Shown: positions 34,976-44,691 of the stretch, one piece after another | How positions within the stretch are numbered: the stretch's first letter is position 1 | How the letters are laid out: every line of letters starts with the position of its first letter | Assembly (NCBI GenBank): GCA_963743325.1 | Contig: CAVUOZ010000012.1 | Span: 1-64,000 of the forward strand | Direction of reading: 5' to 3' | Length of the DNA stretch: 64,000 nt | Source: DATFVA01 sp963743325 | GTDB taxonomy: Bacteria > Bacteroidota > Ignavibacteria > Ignavibacteriales > Ignavibacteriaceae | Position numbers and translations under genes: made by a program | Notes under the pieces: model-generated | Seen by the model: only the letters and a program-made list of their open reading frames with translations | Database searches by the model: none | Told to the model about the DNA's origin: nothing

Positions 34976-36727
34976 TTATTCGCCTGATTTGAAACGATCT
35001 GTAAGTTCAAATTTTCCATCGGTGTAATGCACAATATTCAAATACCGGTTTATATGCTCTTTCCCGAATGAAATGTTATTGTGATAACCTTTAATTTCTA
35101 TTCCCGATTCCATTGAGGATATCAGCGATGAGCGTGTATCAGCACCGGCATCGATTAAAGTAAGAAGATATTCAGTGGTGTCATATCCGTATAGCACATT
35201 TCGGTTTATATCAATACCTGTCTGCTCACTAAAATTTTTGCTGAAAGTATTAAATAAAGTATCATTATAATCAATAAAAAAATCTGATGTAAATGAAAGC
35301 TGATCACTTAATGACGAGGAAGTTTCAAAACCTTTCACATAAAACCAGTCCTGGTTTCCGAAAATAGATGTATTGATTCTTTGTTGAACCATTTGTGATA
35401 ATAGGGGCGAGGCATCCATCTTATTAGATAAAGGAACATATATACCTTCTAAATTCAGAGAGTCGGCTGCTATGGCAGAAATCGGGTTAATAAGATCGAA
35501 AGAACCGCTGTTGTAGTTTCTGCTGTCTATTATCTCACCGCCTAATTTCTTAAACTCATCTGAAAATGCAGAAGCGAGTAATGGTGAATATCCCTGGATG
35601 GCGTGAAGCACAGCAATCTTTCTCTTCCCTGTAACAAAGTAAATATACTGTGCCATTGCTTTGGCCCTCATTATGAAAGCAGGATTTGCCTGAAAGAAAT
35701 AATCACTCAAATCGACAAGATCGTCATCTGTGGCTGTAGGTGAAATTATTGGAATTCCTGAGTTCCTGAGATCGAAGAGGGTAGCCCTGACCTCATTGCT
35801 GAAGATCGGACCTATTACTGCTTTAATTGCAGAAACAGTAGTTAATTCATCCGTTATACTCTTAATTTTTAACGTGTCATTTTCAGTATCCCTGATTAAA
35901 ATTCCGACTGTTTTATCATGGTTTTTATTGTATTCCGCAACTGCATATTTAATTCCTTCAAGTATTTCTTTTGCAACTGCATTTTCTTCCCCGGTTCCTG
36001 AATCTGTAAGAGGAAGAAGTACTCCCATTAAATTTTCTGAACCGTATTCATTTTTTTTGGATCCCTGTTTTTTTAATCTCTTCTGAGCTTCCTCTCTTTG
36101 CCGGGAGTCGGGGTAGGAATCCATAACCTGCTGATAAATTTCGGCTGCAATATTATAATTCCCTTCACTTTCCTGCTTTTGTCCCAGAAGCAGTAAAAGA
36201 TAAGGTTTGACTGTTAAATCGGTGATAGTATCATTAATGGTCTCTAACTGATAAACATCAAGATCATTTATTGCGAGTGTCTGGCCTAAGGATTCAGCAT
36301 AAGTTTTATAACCGGAAAGTTTTACTTTTGAAACCAAGTGAAGAACTTCTTTGAAAGCATCACTATAATTTTCCTGTTTATAAAAAACCTTTACGAGTGC
36401 AAGACGGGCTTCGTCACTATATTCACTCACAGGAAATTTCTCTAAAAAATCCCGGAGGTATTTCTTTGATGAAATCAGATCATTCAGCTGAAGATAGGTT
36501 TTACCGACGAAAAGATAGGCAATTGTGGTTTTCTGATTATATGGCAGCTGGATACCAATTTTTTGAAACCTGGGGAGTGCATCATTGTATTGGCCGGATT
36601 GGTACAAATCGACGGCTGTTTTAAACTCTTTATCAATATTATATTGTTGGGTGTAAGAGAAGTTACACAAACTATAAATGTTGATTATAATTAAAAGTAT
36701 TGTGGTAAAGCGATTTTCTTTAATCAT
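34976..36727 (-). CDS. TPR protein fused to a periplasmic receptor-like domain
   Basis: 583 residues from ATG 36727 (which overlaps the end of the preceding TPR gene). Signal peptide or anchor (about 1-28), TPR repeats (about 35-225), then a type I periplasmic-binding fold (about 242-583; LMGVLLPLTDSGTGEENAVA, GPIFSNEVRATLFDLRN, GIPIISPTATDDDLVDL). This two-part layout is that of LpoA-like proteins that activate penicillin-binding proteins and of Leu/Ile/Val-binding receptors; with TPR fused, the LpoA type fits best. No transporter genes are adjacent. Confidence 0.82.
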   Translation of the reverse strand: MIKENRFTTILLIIINIYSLCNFSYTQQYNIDKEFKTAVDLYQSGQYNDALPRFQKIGIQLPYNQKTTIAYLFVGKTYLQLNDLISSKKYLRDFLEKFPVSEYSDEARLALVKVFYKQENYSDAFKEVLHLVSKVKLSGYKTYAESLGQTLAINDLDVYQLETINDTITDLTVKPYLLLLLGQKQESEGNYNIAAEIYQQVMDSYPDSRQREEAQKRLKKQGSKKNEYGSENLMGVLLPLTDSGTGEENAVAKEILEGIKYAVAEYNKNHDKTVGILIRDTENDTLKIKSITDELTTVSAIKAVIGPIFSNEVRATLFDLRNSGIPIISPTATDDDLVDLSDYFFQANPAFIMRAKAMAQYIYFVTGKRKIAVLHAIQGYSPLLASAFSDEFKKLGGEIIDSRNYNSGSFDLINPISAIAADSLNLEGIYVPLSNKMDASPLLSQMVQQRINTSIFGNQDWFYVKGFETSSSLSDQLSFTSDFFIDYNDTLFNTFSKNFSEQTGIDINRNVLYGYDTTEYLLTLIDAGADTRSSLISSMESGIEIKGYHNNISFGKEHINRYLNIVHYTDGKFELTDRFKSGE

Positions 36728-37625
36728 TTGGAGCAATTTTTTTTATGACTGTGTCAACATACTTTTTACCTTCCATGGCAAATTTATTTTCCGGATCGAG
36801 TTTCAGCGCTATTTCAAAATATGCCAGGGCATCAGTTGCCTTCTTTGATTTCAGACAAGCCTCTGCCAGTTCAGTGTATATATCTGCCTCAGTACTTTCA
36901 CCGGAATCAATATACTCCAAAAACTGTTTTTCCGCTTTTTGATAGTCTCCCGTTTTAAGATATATTTTCCCTGCCCATTTGTTAACCGATTTTTCCTGGG
37001 GATTTAATTTAAGCGATTTTTGAACGGGCACAATTGCATGAGTATACATCCCGAGGTTATAATAGGCAACGGAAATCAGTAAATTCCATTCCCAGAAATT
37101 TGAATAGACGATTTTCGTTTTTTTCAAATACTCAAGGGCACTTTTGAAATTTTTCAGATTAATCTCAATCTTGGCAAGATAAAGGTTCGCCTCCTGGAGC
37201 ATCTCATCAGGTTCGTTATGCTTCAGGAAGTTCAAAAAATTTATTTTTGCGAGCTCATAATCTTTCTGCATAAAGTGCGAGTAACCGAGGAAAAAAGAAA
37301 TAACCGGTTCTTCTTCCGGAAGTATATAACTGAGTATTTCGTTGGCATCTTCCCACCTTTTATTTCTCATAAGGAATTCACTCAAATAAATACGTACTTC
37401 CCTATTTTCAGGATTATTATTGAGAAAATTTTTGATCATTTCAATAGCAGGATCAATATTACCCAGTTTTTCATAGACTTCCCCCAGTGCAAAATATGCA
37501 TCAGTAAAATCGGGTTTCTCTTCTATTATTGAATTGTAAATCTGAACTGAATGAAGCAGTTTCCCCTGCGTTTCATAATCAGATGCCATTTTCATTTTAT
37601 GAGTAATCTGATTGTCATCAGGCAT
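36720..37625 (-). CDS. TPR-repeat protein
   Basis: 301 residues built nearly entirely from about eight tetratricopeptide units (for example FTDAYFALGEVYEKLGNIDP, AYYNLGMYTHAIVPVQKSLK). No signal peptide. TPR arrays mediate protein-protein binding, and the specific partner is unknown. It lies six bases downstream of guaA and overlaps the next gene by eight bases, so it is translated from the guaA operon. Confidence 0.88.
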   Translation of the reverse strand: MPDDNQITHKMKMASDYETQGKLLHSVQIYNSIIEEKPDFTDAYFALGEVYEKLGNIDPAIEMIKNFLNNNPENREVRIYLSEFLMRNKRWEDANEILSYILPEEEPVISFFLGYSHFMQKDYELAKINFLNFLKHNEPDEMLQEANLYLAKIEINLKNFKSALEYLKKTKIVYSNFWEWNLLISVAYYNLGMYTHAIVPVQKSLKLNPQEKSVNKWAGKIYLKTGDYQKAEKQFLEYIDSGESTEADIYTELAEACLKSKKATDALAYFEIALKLDPENKFAMEGKKYVDTVIKKIAPND

Positions 37626-37631
37626 TAGGTT

Positions 37632-39173
37632 TTATTCCCATTCTATTGTGGAAGGAGGTTTTGAGCTGATATCATAAACAACCCTATTAATACCTCGTAC
37701 TTTGTTTATTATCTTACTGGAAACAAGAGCCAGGAAATTATTATCAAACCTGAACCAATCTGCTGTCATTCCATCAGAAGATGTTACTGCTCTTAAGGCA
37801 AGTACGTTTTCGTAAGTCCTTGCATCTCCCATTACGCCGACTGACTGAATGGAAAGAAGAACAGCAAAAGCCTGCCAGATCTCATCATAGAGTCCTGCAG
37901 TTTTAATCTCGGTAATAAAAATATCGTCTGCTTCGCGTAAAATATCAAGTTTTGGTTTTGTTATGTCACCTACAATTCTCACTGCAAGCCCCGGCCCCGG
38001 AAAAGGATGGCGATTAATAAAATTCCCTGGTATCCCCAGCTCTCTGCCAACCTTCCTTACTTCGTCTTTGAATAATTCCCGGAAGGGTTCAATTAAAGAG
38101 AGGTGCATTTTTTCGGGAAGCCCACCGACATTATGATGGGTTTTAATCGTGATAGAAGCACCCTTAACAGAAACAGATTCGATAACATCCGGATATAGTG
38201 TTCCCTGCACGAGAAATCTGACATTATCTATACTTTTTGCTTCTTCCTCAAATACTTCAATAAAAGTGTTTCCGATGATTTTTCTTTTTGTTTCAGGATC
38301 AGAAACGCCGGCGAGTTTATTCAGAAATCTTTCAGAAGCATCTATATATTTAACCTGGAGATTAAATTTTTCTTCAAACATTCTGAGAATATTTTCACTT
38401 TCATTTTTTCTCATCATGCCTGTATTTATATGAATACAGATCAAATTATCGCCAATTGCCTTATCCACTAAAACCGCGGCAACGGTTGAATCAACACCGC
38501 CGCTCAATGCACAAATGACTTTTGAATCGGCTGCAAATCCGCGAATCTCTCTTATTTTATCACTAATAAAATGACCGGTTGTCCAGGTGCCTTTACATCC
38601 GCAGATATTAAAAAGAAAATTGTGGATTATTTTTTTCCCTTCCTGGGTGTGCATAACTTCAGGATGAAACTGCAATCCGTATATTTTTTTGTCTTCATCA
38701 GAAATTGCACAAACAGGAGAATGATCGGAGACTGCAATTACTGAAAAGCCATCAGGTGGTGATTCCAAATAATCACCGTGACTCATCCAAACTACGGATT
38801 CTTTCTTCACATTTTCAAAGATAGGAGATTGATATTTAACTTTGGCAATAGCCTTCCCATACTCCCTGTTACTGGCCGGGACAACTTTCCCACCCAGGGC
38901 AAGTGAAATAAAATGAAGTCCGTAGCAAATACCAAGCACCGGGATATTTAACTTTAATATCTCAGGATTGATCGCGGGAGCCCCTTCATCATAAACGCTC
39001 ATAGGTCCGCCGGATAATATTATACCGGCCGGATTTAATTTCTGCACCTGTTCGAGTGAGATAGTATGAGGGTGAATCTCGGAATATACATTTTCTTCTC
39101 TAACCCGCCGGGTGATTAACTGTGTAAACTGTGATCCGAAATCTATTATTAAAATTTTTTCTTCGTGAGTCAT
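37632..39173 (-). CDS. guaA: GMP synthase (glutamine-hydrolysing)
   Basis: 513 residues. The N-terminal class I glutamine amidotransferase (1-190) has the nucleophile Cys in LGICYGLHFIS and the His/Glu of LQFHPEV; the ATP-pyrophosphatase domain has CALSGGVDSTVAAVL and the dimerisation domain ends KPPSTIEWE. It converts XMP to GMP with glutamine. Length and ends are canonical. It leads an apparent operon with the two TPR proteins and radC. Confidence 0.98.
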   Translation of the reverse strand: MTHEEKILIIDFGSQFTQLITRRVREENVYSEIHPHTISLEQVQKLNPAGIILSGGPMSVYDEGAPAINPEILKLNIPVLGICYGLHFISLALGGKVVPASNREYGKAIAKVKYQSPIFENVKKESVVWMSHGDYLESPPDGFSVIAVSDHSPVCAISDEDKKIYGLQFHPEVMHTQEGKKIIHNFLFNICGCKGTWTTGHFISDKIREIRGFAADSKVICALSGGVDSTVAAVLVDKAIGDNLICIHINTGMMRKNESENILRMFEEKFNLQVKYIDASERFLNKLAGVSDPETKRKIIGNTFIEVFEEEAKSIDNVRFLVQGTLYPDVIESVSVKGASITIKTHHNVGGLPEKMHLSLIEPFRELFKDEVRKVGRELGIPGNFINRHPFPGPGLAVRIVGDITKPKLDILREADDIFITEIKTAGLYDEIWQAFAVLLSIQSVGVMGDARTYENVLALRAVTSSDGMTADWFRFDNNFLALVSSKIINKVRGINRVVYDISSKPPSTIEWE

Positions 39174-39332
39174 CTCTGATTCTGTGTTAACCTAAAGGAA
39201 AATTTTTAAAAAACTTTATACTGATTCTTTTATTTAAAATCTATATTAAGGCTTTACCTGCCGAAATAAAAGAATGCGATCGTTAAAAGCAGCTGGTCTC
39301 TTTTTAAAATTCTGACTTATAAAGAAAATTCT

Positions 39333-39713
39333 TTATTGACCAATCAGATTTTTATATGCACTGCTGTCAAGCAGATCATTTAATTCAGATGGATCATTAA
39401 TTTCTATTTTAATCATCCAGCCTTTTCCGTACGGATCATTATTAATAAATTCAGGATTATCAGTCAGATCTTTATTCAGTTCGAGTACTTTACCGCTGCA
39501 GGGAGCAAGCATATCACTGACAGTCTTTACTGCTTCTATTGTTCCAAAGGATTCGCCCTTTTTGATTTCGCTTATATTAGGATCAATGTCCAGGAAAACA
39601 ACGTCACCCAATTCACCCTGGGCGTATTCAGTAATACCTATAATACCTTTATTGCCTTCAACCTTTATCCATTCGTGATCATTTGTGTATTTTAATTTTT
39701 CCGGAAAGTTCAT
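39333..39713 (-). CDS. gcvH: Glycine cleavage system H protein
   Basis: 126-residue carrier of the glycine cleavage complex. The lipoyl lysine is Lys63 in FGTIEAVKTVSDMLAP, and the fold motifs YTNDHEWIKVEG and GWMIKIEINDP frame it. The other gcv genes are not in the window; it follows accC by 39 bases on the same strand. A small hairpin (TAAAGAA/TTCTTTA) directly after its stop may serve as a terminator. Confidence 0.97.
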   Translation of the reverse strand: MNFPEKLKYTNDHEWIKVEGNKGIIGITEYAQGELGDVVFLDIDPNISEIKKGESFGTIEAVKTVSDMLAPCSGKVLELNKDLTDNPEFINNDPYGKGWMIKIEINDPSELNDLLDSSAYKNLIGQ

Positions 39714-39752
39714 ATAAACCTCAATAATTTTTCTGGGAAGTGATGAAATAAA

Positions 39753-41096
39753 TTAAGTTGATTTAAATTCAAATTTTTCAAGAAATCCTGTATCGAAATT
39801 ACCGCTTATAAATCTTGGGTCTTCAAGTACCTGAAGATGAAAAGGAATAGTTGTTTTAATCCCTTCAACAATAAATTCCTCCAGGGCTCTTCTACCTCTT
39901 GCTATAGCATGGTCTCTATCCTTTCCCCACACAATCAGTTTTGCAATAAGGGAATCATAATAAGGCGGAATGGTATAACCATGGTAAATATGAGAATCTA
40001 CCCTGACTCCAAAGCCTCCGGGAAAATGAAGCGATTCAATTCTTCCAGGCGAAGGTCTGAAACCATTCTCCGGATCTTCTGCATTTATTCTGAACTCAAT
40101 TGCGTGTCCCAATGGCTTTCTGGGCAGCGTTTCAATTTTCTCACCGGCAGCAACCAGTATCTGCTGCCTGATAAGGTCGACATCGTAGACCAGTTCAGTA
40201 ACCGGATGTTCAACCTGTATCCTGGTATTCATTTCCATAAAGTAGAAATTTTTATGTTTATCTACAAGGAACTCAATTGTTCCTGCACCTTCATATTTAA
40301 CAGATTTAGCTCCCAGTACAGCGGTCTCCCCCATCAGGCTTCTGGTTTCAGCGTCAATAGCCGGAGAGGGAGATTCCTCAATTAATTTCTGATGTCTGCG
40401 CTGTACGGAACAATCCCTTTCACCATAATGATAAACATTACCGAACATATCTCCCAGAACCTGGATTTCGATATGACGCGGATTTTCAAGAAACTTTTCA
40501 ATGTAAATATCACCGTTGCCGAAAGCTGATTCTGCTTCACTTCGTGCAGTCTGAAAAGCTTTTTCAAAATCATTTTCTTCCCAGACAATCCTCATCCCTT
40601 TACCACCTCCCCCGGCAGAAGCTTTTATAATAATCGGGTAGTCTATTTCTGCAGAAATTTTCTTTCCTTCATCGATATCATTGATTACTCCATCGCTGCC
40701 AGGAATAACAGGCACTCCATTTTTCTTCATAGTATTCTTGGCAAAAGCCTTGTCGCCCATAGCATTAATCATTTCAGGGGAAGGGCCTATGAATTTGATC
40801 CCTGAGTCAGCACAAATTTCAGAGAAGTTTGCATTTTCAGCAAGAAAACCATAACCAGGGTGAATAGCATCAGAGCCAGTAATCTGAGCAGCGGAAATAA
40901 TAAGGGGGATTTTAAGGTAGCTGTCTTTGCTGGGAGAAGGACCTATGCACACTGCTTCATCGGCAAAAGTAACGTGAAGAGATTCTTTGTCAGCTTCTGA
41001 ATATATTGCAACAGTTTTAATCCCCAGTTCTTTACAAGTTCTGATAACTCTCAATGCTATTTCGCCGCGGTTGGCGATAAGAATTTTGTTAAACAA
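39753..41096 (-). CDS. accC: Biotin carboxylase subunit of acetyl-CoA carboxylase
   Basis: 447 residues with the full biotin-carboxylase fold: NRGEIALRVIRTCKELGI (N-terminal), ATP-grasp motifs IKASAGGGGKGMRIV and EKFLENPRHIEIQVLGD, ERDCSVQRRHQKLIEE and MNTRIQVEHPVTE with the catalytic residues. It carboxylates the biotin of AccB in fatty-acid synthesis. It lies 23 bases after accB in the efp-accB-accC-gcvH operon. Confidence 0.98.
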   Translation of the reverse strand: MFNKILIANRGEIALRVIRTCKELGIKTVAIYSEADKESLHVTFADEAVCIGPSPSKDSYLKIPLIISAAQITGSDAIHPGYGFLAENANFSEICADSGIKFIGPSPEMINAMGDKAFAKNTMKKNGVPVIPGSDGVINDIDEGKKISAEIDYPIIIKASAGGGGKGMRIVWEENDFEKAFQTARSEAESAFGNGDIYIEKFLENPRHIEIQVLGDMFGNVYHYGERDCSVQRRHQKLIEESPSPAIDAETRSLMGETAVLGAKSVKYEGAGTIEFLVDKHKNFYFMEMNTRIQVEHPVTELVYDVDLIRQQILVAAGEKIETLPRKPLGHAIEFRINAEDPENGFRPSPGRIESLHFPGGFGVRVDSHIYHGYTIPPYYDSLIAKLIVWGKDRDHAIARGRRALEEFIVEGIKTTIPFHLQVLEDPRFISGNFDTGFLEKFEFKST

Positions 41097-41119
41097 ATAT
41101 CCCTCAAACTTCCTGAGAA

Positions 41120-41578
41120 TTAACTTGTCTGAACCAGGAACAGAGGCTGATTGTATTCAACCGGTTTTCCGTTTTCAACAAGAATTTTGACAATCTTTCC
41201 ACTTACATCCGATTCAATTTCATTCATAAGTTTCATTGCCTCGACAATACAAAGAACCGATCCCTGGGATACCGTATCACCTACCTGAACGTATGGATCA
41301 GCATCGGGTGCAGGAGCTCTGTAAAATGTTCCAACTATCGGAGAATGAATTTCGTGATATTTTTCTTTGGCTTCTTCTTTTACAGAAGCTTCTTCGGTTT
41401 TTTGAGCTGAAGACGATACAAATTGTGAGTGAGAAAGAATTTGTGGTTGAGATACAGCCTGAATACCCCTTATTTTTTTTGCTATTTTGACTCTGATACC
41501 ATTTTCTTCAATCTCAAGGTCGGTTATCTCGCTTGAATCAACAAGCTTAATAAGTTTCCTGATCAGATTTAAATCCAT
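41120..41578 (-). CDS. accB: Biotin carboxyl carrier protein
   Basis: 152 residues. An N-terminal helical region (1-35; LIRKLIKLVDSSEITDLEI) is followed by a flexible linker rich in Ser, Glu and Ala (about 45-78) and the biotinyl domain, with Lys116 in VEAMKLMNEIES as the biotin site. It carries CO2 between AccC and the carboxyltransferase. It is 16 bases after efp, the common efp-accB-accC arrangement. Confidence 0.97.
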   Translation of the reverse strand: MDLNLIRKLIKLVDSSEITDLEIEENGIRVKIAKKIRGIQAVSQPQILSHSQFVSSSAQKTEEASVKEEAKEKYHEIHSPIVGTFYRAPAPDADPYVQVGDTVSQGSVLCIVEAMKLMNEIESDVSGKIVKILVENGKPVEYNQPLFLVQTS

Positions 41579-41594
41579 TTGGATTCCTTGGTTT

Positions 41595-42158
41595 TTAAGA
41601 TTTTAATCGCTCGACGTACTCACCGGTTCTTGTATCCACCCTCAGCAAGTCGTCAGCATCAATAAATAAAGGAACATTAATGCTCGCACCCGTTTCCAGC
41701 TCGGCGGGTTTCATTGCGCCCGTTGCAGTGTTACCCTTAAAACCCGGTTCGGTATGAACAACTCTAAGGTTTACAAAAATGGGAATTTCTACATTTATTA
41801 TTTCAGCTCCGTTAAACAAAATGTCTATCTCTTCGCCTTCTTTCAGATATTTTTCGCCGACTCCAAAGAGTTCTATCGGTATATTAATTTGTTCATAGGT
41901 ATCATTATCCATACATACGAGAAAGTTTCCCTCTCGGAAAAGGAACTGATACTTTCTTCTTTCAACTCTTACTATATCAATACCCTCACCGGCACGAAAA
42001 GTATTATCAAGTACCTTACCCGTTCTGAGATTTTTCAAAGTCGTCCGCACAAAAGCCCCTCCTTTGCCCGGTTTTACATGCTGGAATTCTGTTATTGTAT
42101 AAAGATCATTCTTAAATTTAATGATTAGCCCATTCCGAAAGTCAGAAGTATCTGCCAT
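41595..42158 (-). CDS. efp: Elongation factor P
   Basis: 187 residues with three beta-barrel domains; it relieves ribosome stalling at polyproline. Lys32 in KPGKGGAF marks the tip loop that is modified in many bacteria; whether it is modified here cannot be told. Domain motifs TRTGEY (C-terminal) and NLRTGKVLDNTFRAGE are present. First gene of the efp-accB-accC-gcvH transcript. Confidence 0.98.
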   Translation of the reverse strand: MADTSDFRNGLIIKFKNDLYTITEFQHVKPGKGGAFVRTTLKNLRTGKVLDNTFRAGEGIDIVRVERRKYQFLFREGNFLVCMDNDTYEQINIPIELFGVGEKYLKEGEEIDILFNGAEIINVEIPIFVNLRVVHTEPGFKGNTATGAMKPAELETGASINVPLFIDADDLLRVDTRTGEYVERLKS

Positions 42159-42303
42159 AGTACCTTAGGATATAAGTTTATTAAAATGAACAAAAAAAAT
42201 AGACATATAGAGTCTGAAAGTCAAGAAATTAAAATTGATAAAAATTGAACATTTTTATTAAAAAACTGGTGATTTTTGTTAAAAACTACCCCGAAAATTA
42301 AAA

Positions 42304-42323
42304 AAGCCGCTAAAGAGCGGCTT
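42304..42323 (-). terminator. Intrinsic terminator of the TPR membrane-protein gene
   Basis: AAGCCGCT and AGCGGCTT pair perfectly around AAAG; on the minus strand a T-rich run follows. It is 18 bases beyond the TPR gene stop and insulates it from efp. Confidence 0.85.
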
Positions 42324-42341
42324 ATCAGAAATTGCTTAATA

Positions 42342-43031
42342 TCAGGTATTAATTAAAGCCAGGTAGCGTTCAACTTCCCTTGAGGCTGAAGAGGTCTTAT
42401 AATCATTTTTTATGGTTTGCAGCAGCTCTTTTGCTTTTTGATTTTCTCCTGCACTTATATAATTAATTGCACTTTTTAGCAAATAATCCGGATTATCCAC
42501 ATTGTACTTGCTGACATGAGCCGCGTCATTGTATAGATCAGCTGCCTTTTCAAAGTCATTTTTATAAGCATAATATCCGGCCTGTCCCGAAAGAGATGCT
42601 GCTTTCAGCATAGGAATATCGCCCGAATAACTCTTATAATAATTAAAAGCATCTTCAAATTTACCCAGCATGTTATAACTATTCGCAAGATATATTTTTG
42701 CAATTTCGCCGTTTGTGGTTCCGCTGTATTCCTCAACTATTTTCTTGAGCCCATCTATGTTTGTCCCTGCTCTTCCCTCAATAGCTTCAAGATAAGATCC
42801 CCTGTCATACAAGTCGACCACCCTTGATAAAGCAAGTCCTGCGTCCTGGTTTACTTCCTTCTTATGATTAACATAATAAATTACGGCAAGTGCTATTACT
42901 ACCAGAATACCGCCATAAAGCATCAGCCGGGACTTGTTCGCTTCAAAATAGCTTAATACTTTATAGTAGGATGAAACAAGTTTATCTTCTTTTATTTCCT
43001 TACGGGAAAGTTTTTTCTTCTTTGTGAGCAT
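42342..43031 (-). CDS. Membrane-anchored TPR protein
   Basis: 229 residues: a charged cytoplasmic start (KKKKLSRKEIKEDK), one transmembrane helix (about 36-53), and a periplasmic region of TPR-like repeats (about 60-229). This architecture is common for envelope scaffold proteins (YfgM-like, near SecYEG in E. coli), but the membership is not certain. Its ATG follows GGATGTAGG. It is followed by a strong terminator and preceded by tRNA-Arg. Confidence 0.82.
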   Translation of the reverse strand: MLTKKKKLSRKEIKEDKLVSSYYKVLSYFEANKSRLMLYGGILVVIALAVIYYVNHKKEVNQDAGLALSRVVDLYDRGSYLEAIEGRAGTNIDGLKKIVEEYSGTTNGEIAKIYLANSYNMLGKFEDAFNYYKSYSGDIPMLKAASLSGQAGYYAYKNDFEKAADLYNDAAHVSKYNVDNPDYLLKSAINYISAGENQKAKELLQTIKNDYKTSSASREVERYLALINT

Positions 43032-43122
43032 TTATTTACCTACATCCCTAAAATTATTAAAAATCAAAGCGTTAAATGTAACATTAAATGAGGTAATCTT
43101 CCAATAAAAAATTCAGTATTAG

Positions 43123-43196
43123 TGCGCCCGGCAGGACTCGAACCTGCAACCTTTGGAACCGGAATCCAACATTCTATCCAATTGAACTACGGGCGC
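43123..43196 (-). tRNA. tRNA-Arg (anticodon CCG)
   Basis: A full cloverleaf of 74 nt can be drawn: acceptor stem GCGCCCG/CGGGCGC, D arm with TTGG, anticodon arm TTGGA-TTCCGGT-TCCAA giving anticodon CCG for CGG codons, and T arm GCAGG-TTCGAGT-CCTGC; discriminator A. CCA is not encoded. Confidence 0.96.
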
Positions 43197-43517
43197 ATTC
43201 TATTCTATCCACCTGCCTGCTGTTGGTTAATCTACGGCACAGCCAGACGAGAATATAATTGGCAGTAAAAATAATAATAGTTTGGATATAAATCAGTGAA
43301 TATTGCTTATATTCTGATAATAAAAGGTGAGAAAACTGAGAAATTTATATTTTGTATAATTTATCCGGGATATTTTACAGCAGTCTCAAATAGGCTTCAG
43401 ATACACTCCTCAGATACACTCCATATTCAACCTATCCTCCATATTCAACCTATCCTGTCTCTAAATTGTAAGATATCAGATATATTAAGGCTCGTAACTC
43501 AGATTGGAATGAACTCT
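43197..43517. other. Non-coding gap with short tandem duplications
   Basis: No gene-like frame. It carries two adjacent direct duplications: 13 bp CAGATACACTCCt/a at 43398-43423 and 18 bp CCATATTCAACCTATCCT at 43421-43456. Otherwise AT-rich spacer between tRNA-Arg and the PHP gene. Confidence 0.6.
43398..43456. repeat. Two consecutive short tandem duplications
   Basis: CAGATACACTCC occurs twice in 26 bp, and directly afterwards CCATATTCAACCTATCCT occurs twice in 36 bp, sharing three bases at the junction. This looks like recent slipped-strand duplication. Confidence 0.85.
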
Positions 43518-44564
43518 CTAAAGAATCCTTATAGGGTTAGAATAAATCCAGGCATTATTTTTATGATAAACCTCCACCCTGTAAACTCCTTTGGATTTCA
43601 CTTTCATTTCATATTTTCCGGTTTCCGTTTTTGAATATAATTTTCCATTCCTAATGATTCTGATCTCTGCTTTTTCAACCGGCAGCTCTACGACGAGTCT
43701 CATATCCGCACAAAATTCAGGCGATTCTCCCATACAATATTTTTCTGTACCTAATTCCGCAAAAAACTTAAACCCTCTTGAGTCGGCATGATAATCATTT
43801 GCAATAAAGCAAGTCCCTTCTTCAAGGGCTTTGTATATTATTTTCTTTGCAGATTCAATACCGGAGTGTGAATTATCCTTTTTTATTTTTCTATCGGTAA
43901 GAATATGAGTCCTTATGGATTTGAAAAGAACTTTATACGGAAAAACCTCCACTTCAACAAAACCCAGGATATTATATTTATGAGCATGCGCGTCTACCCC
44001 CCCTATTCCAACTACTTTTCTTTCCTGGTTCAATTCATCCCAGACATTAAGAGTTTCTGCAGGAGGAGCTTCAATTGACTTTAGGGGATTTAGAAATGAT
44101 TTGTACTTATTTTCTTCTGTAAGATTTTCCATCCACTCTGACATATGATTCCATATTTCTATCCCAGTAAAATCTTTTGTTCCCCATTCTGTCCACGGGT
44201 AAGGTGGATGTTCAACCATATGTGTTCTTTTTTCATGTGGATGTGCAAGAAACCCGATTCCCCCGGCTTCTTTAATCTTTCGAACATATTCTTTTGCAGA
44301 GATTCTCGTTGAGAAAGTTTCGTTTATGTTAAAGGCGAGATAATGATTTTTGTTTTCCTTATCATTTATTTCACAACCTATAAGCAAAAGGGTTTTACCA
44401 TACCATTTTTCGTAACCTTCCTTTAATGCTCTTAGTGTGTTATGATCGGTAAGTGCAATAAAATCGAGACCAACTTCATCAGCAAAATTAGCTATATCTT
44501 CAACTTTTCCGGACCCATCCGAGAAAATTGAGTGCATATGCAGTGCGCCTATGTATTCATGCAT
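43518..44564 (-). CDS. PHP-domain phosphoesterase
   Basis: 348 residues with an N-terminal polymerase-and-histidinol-phosphatase domain: metal ligands His9 and His11 (ALHMHSIFSDG), TDHNTL near 38, FLAHPHEKR and GGVDAHAH, forming a tri-metal site. The C-terminal 90 residues are beta-rich (VVELPVEKAEIRII ... VYRVEVYHKNNAW). It resembles the CehA/McbA hydrolases that act on phosphate or carbamate esters. No signal peptide is seen. It lies downstream of the cytochrome locus on the same strand, with a 127-base gap. Confidence 0.88.
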   Translation of the reverse strand: MHEYIGALHMHSIFSDGSGKVEDIANFADEVGLDFIALTDHNTLRALKEGYEKWYGKTLLLIGCEINDKENKNHYLAFNINETFSTRISAKEYVRKIKEAGGIGFLAHPHEKRTHMVEHPPYPWTEWGTKDFTGIEIWNHMSEWMENLTEENKYKSFLNPLKSIEAPPAETLNVWDELNQERKVVGIGGVDAHAHKYNILGFVEVEVFPYKVLFKSIRTHILTDRKIKKDNSHSGIESAKKIIYKALEEGTCFIANDYHADSRGFKFFAELGTEKYCMGESPEFCADMRLVVELPVEKAEIRIIRNGKLYSKTETGKYEMKVKSKGVYRVEVYHKNNAWIYSNPIRIL

Positions 44565-44691
44565 AATTAATCATCAGGTCTTTGTACAAAGGAATGTATT
44601 TATATCAGAAAGTTATGAAATAAAAGATAACAAAAAATGTGTAAGATATTCACTATAAATATCCGGGCTCAGGCAAAAAGAAATATGGTAG

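Noticed and set aside
39837..40385. 182-residue frame on the plus strand inside accC
   Set aside because: It is antisense to the strongly conserved accC frame and shows no gene character.
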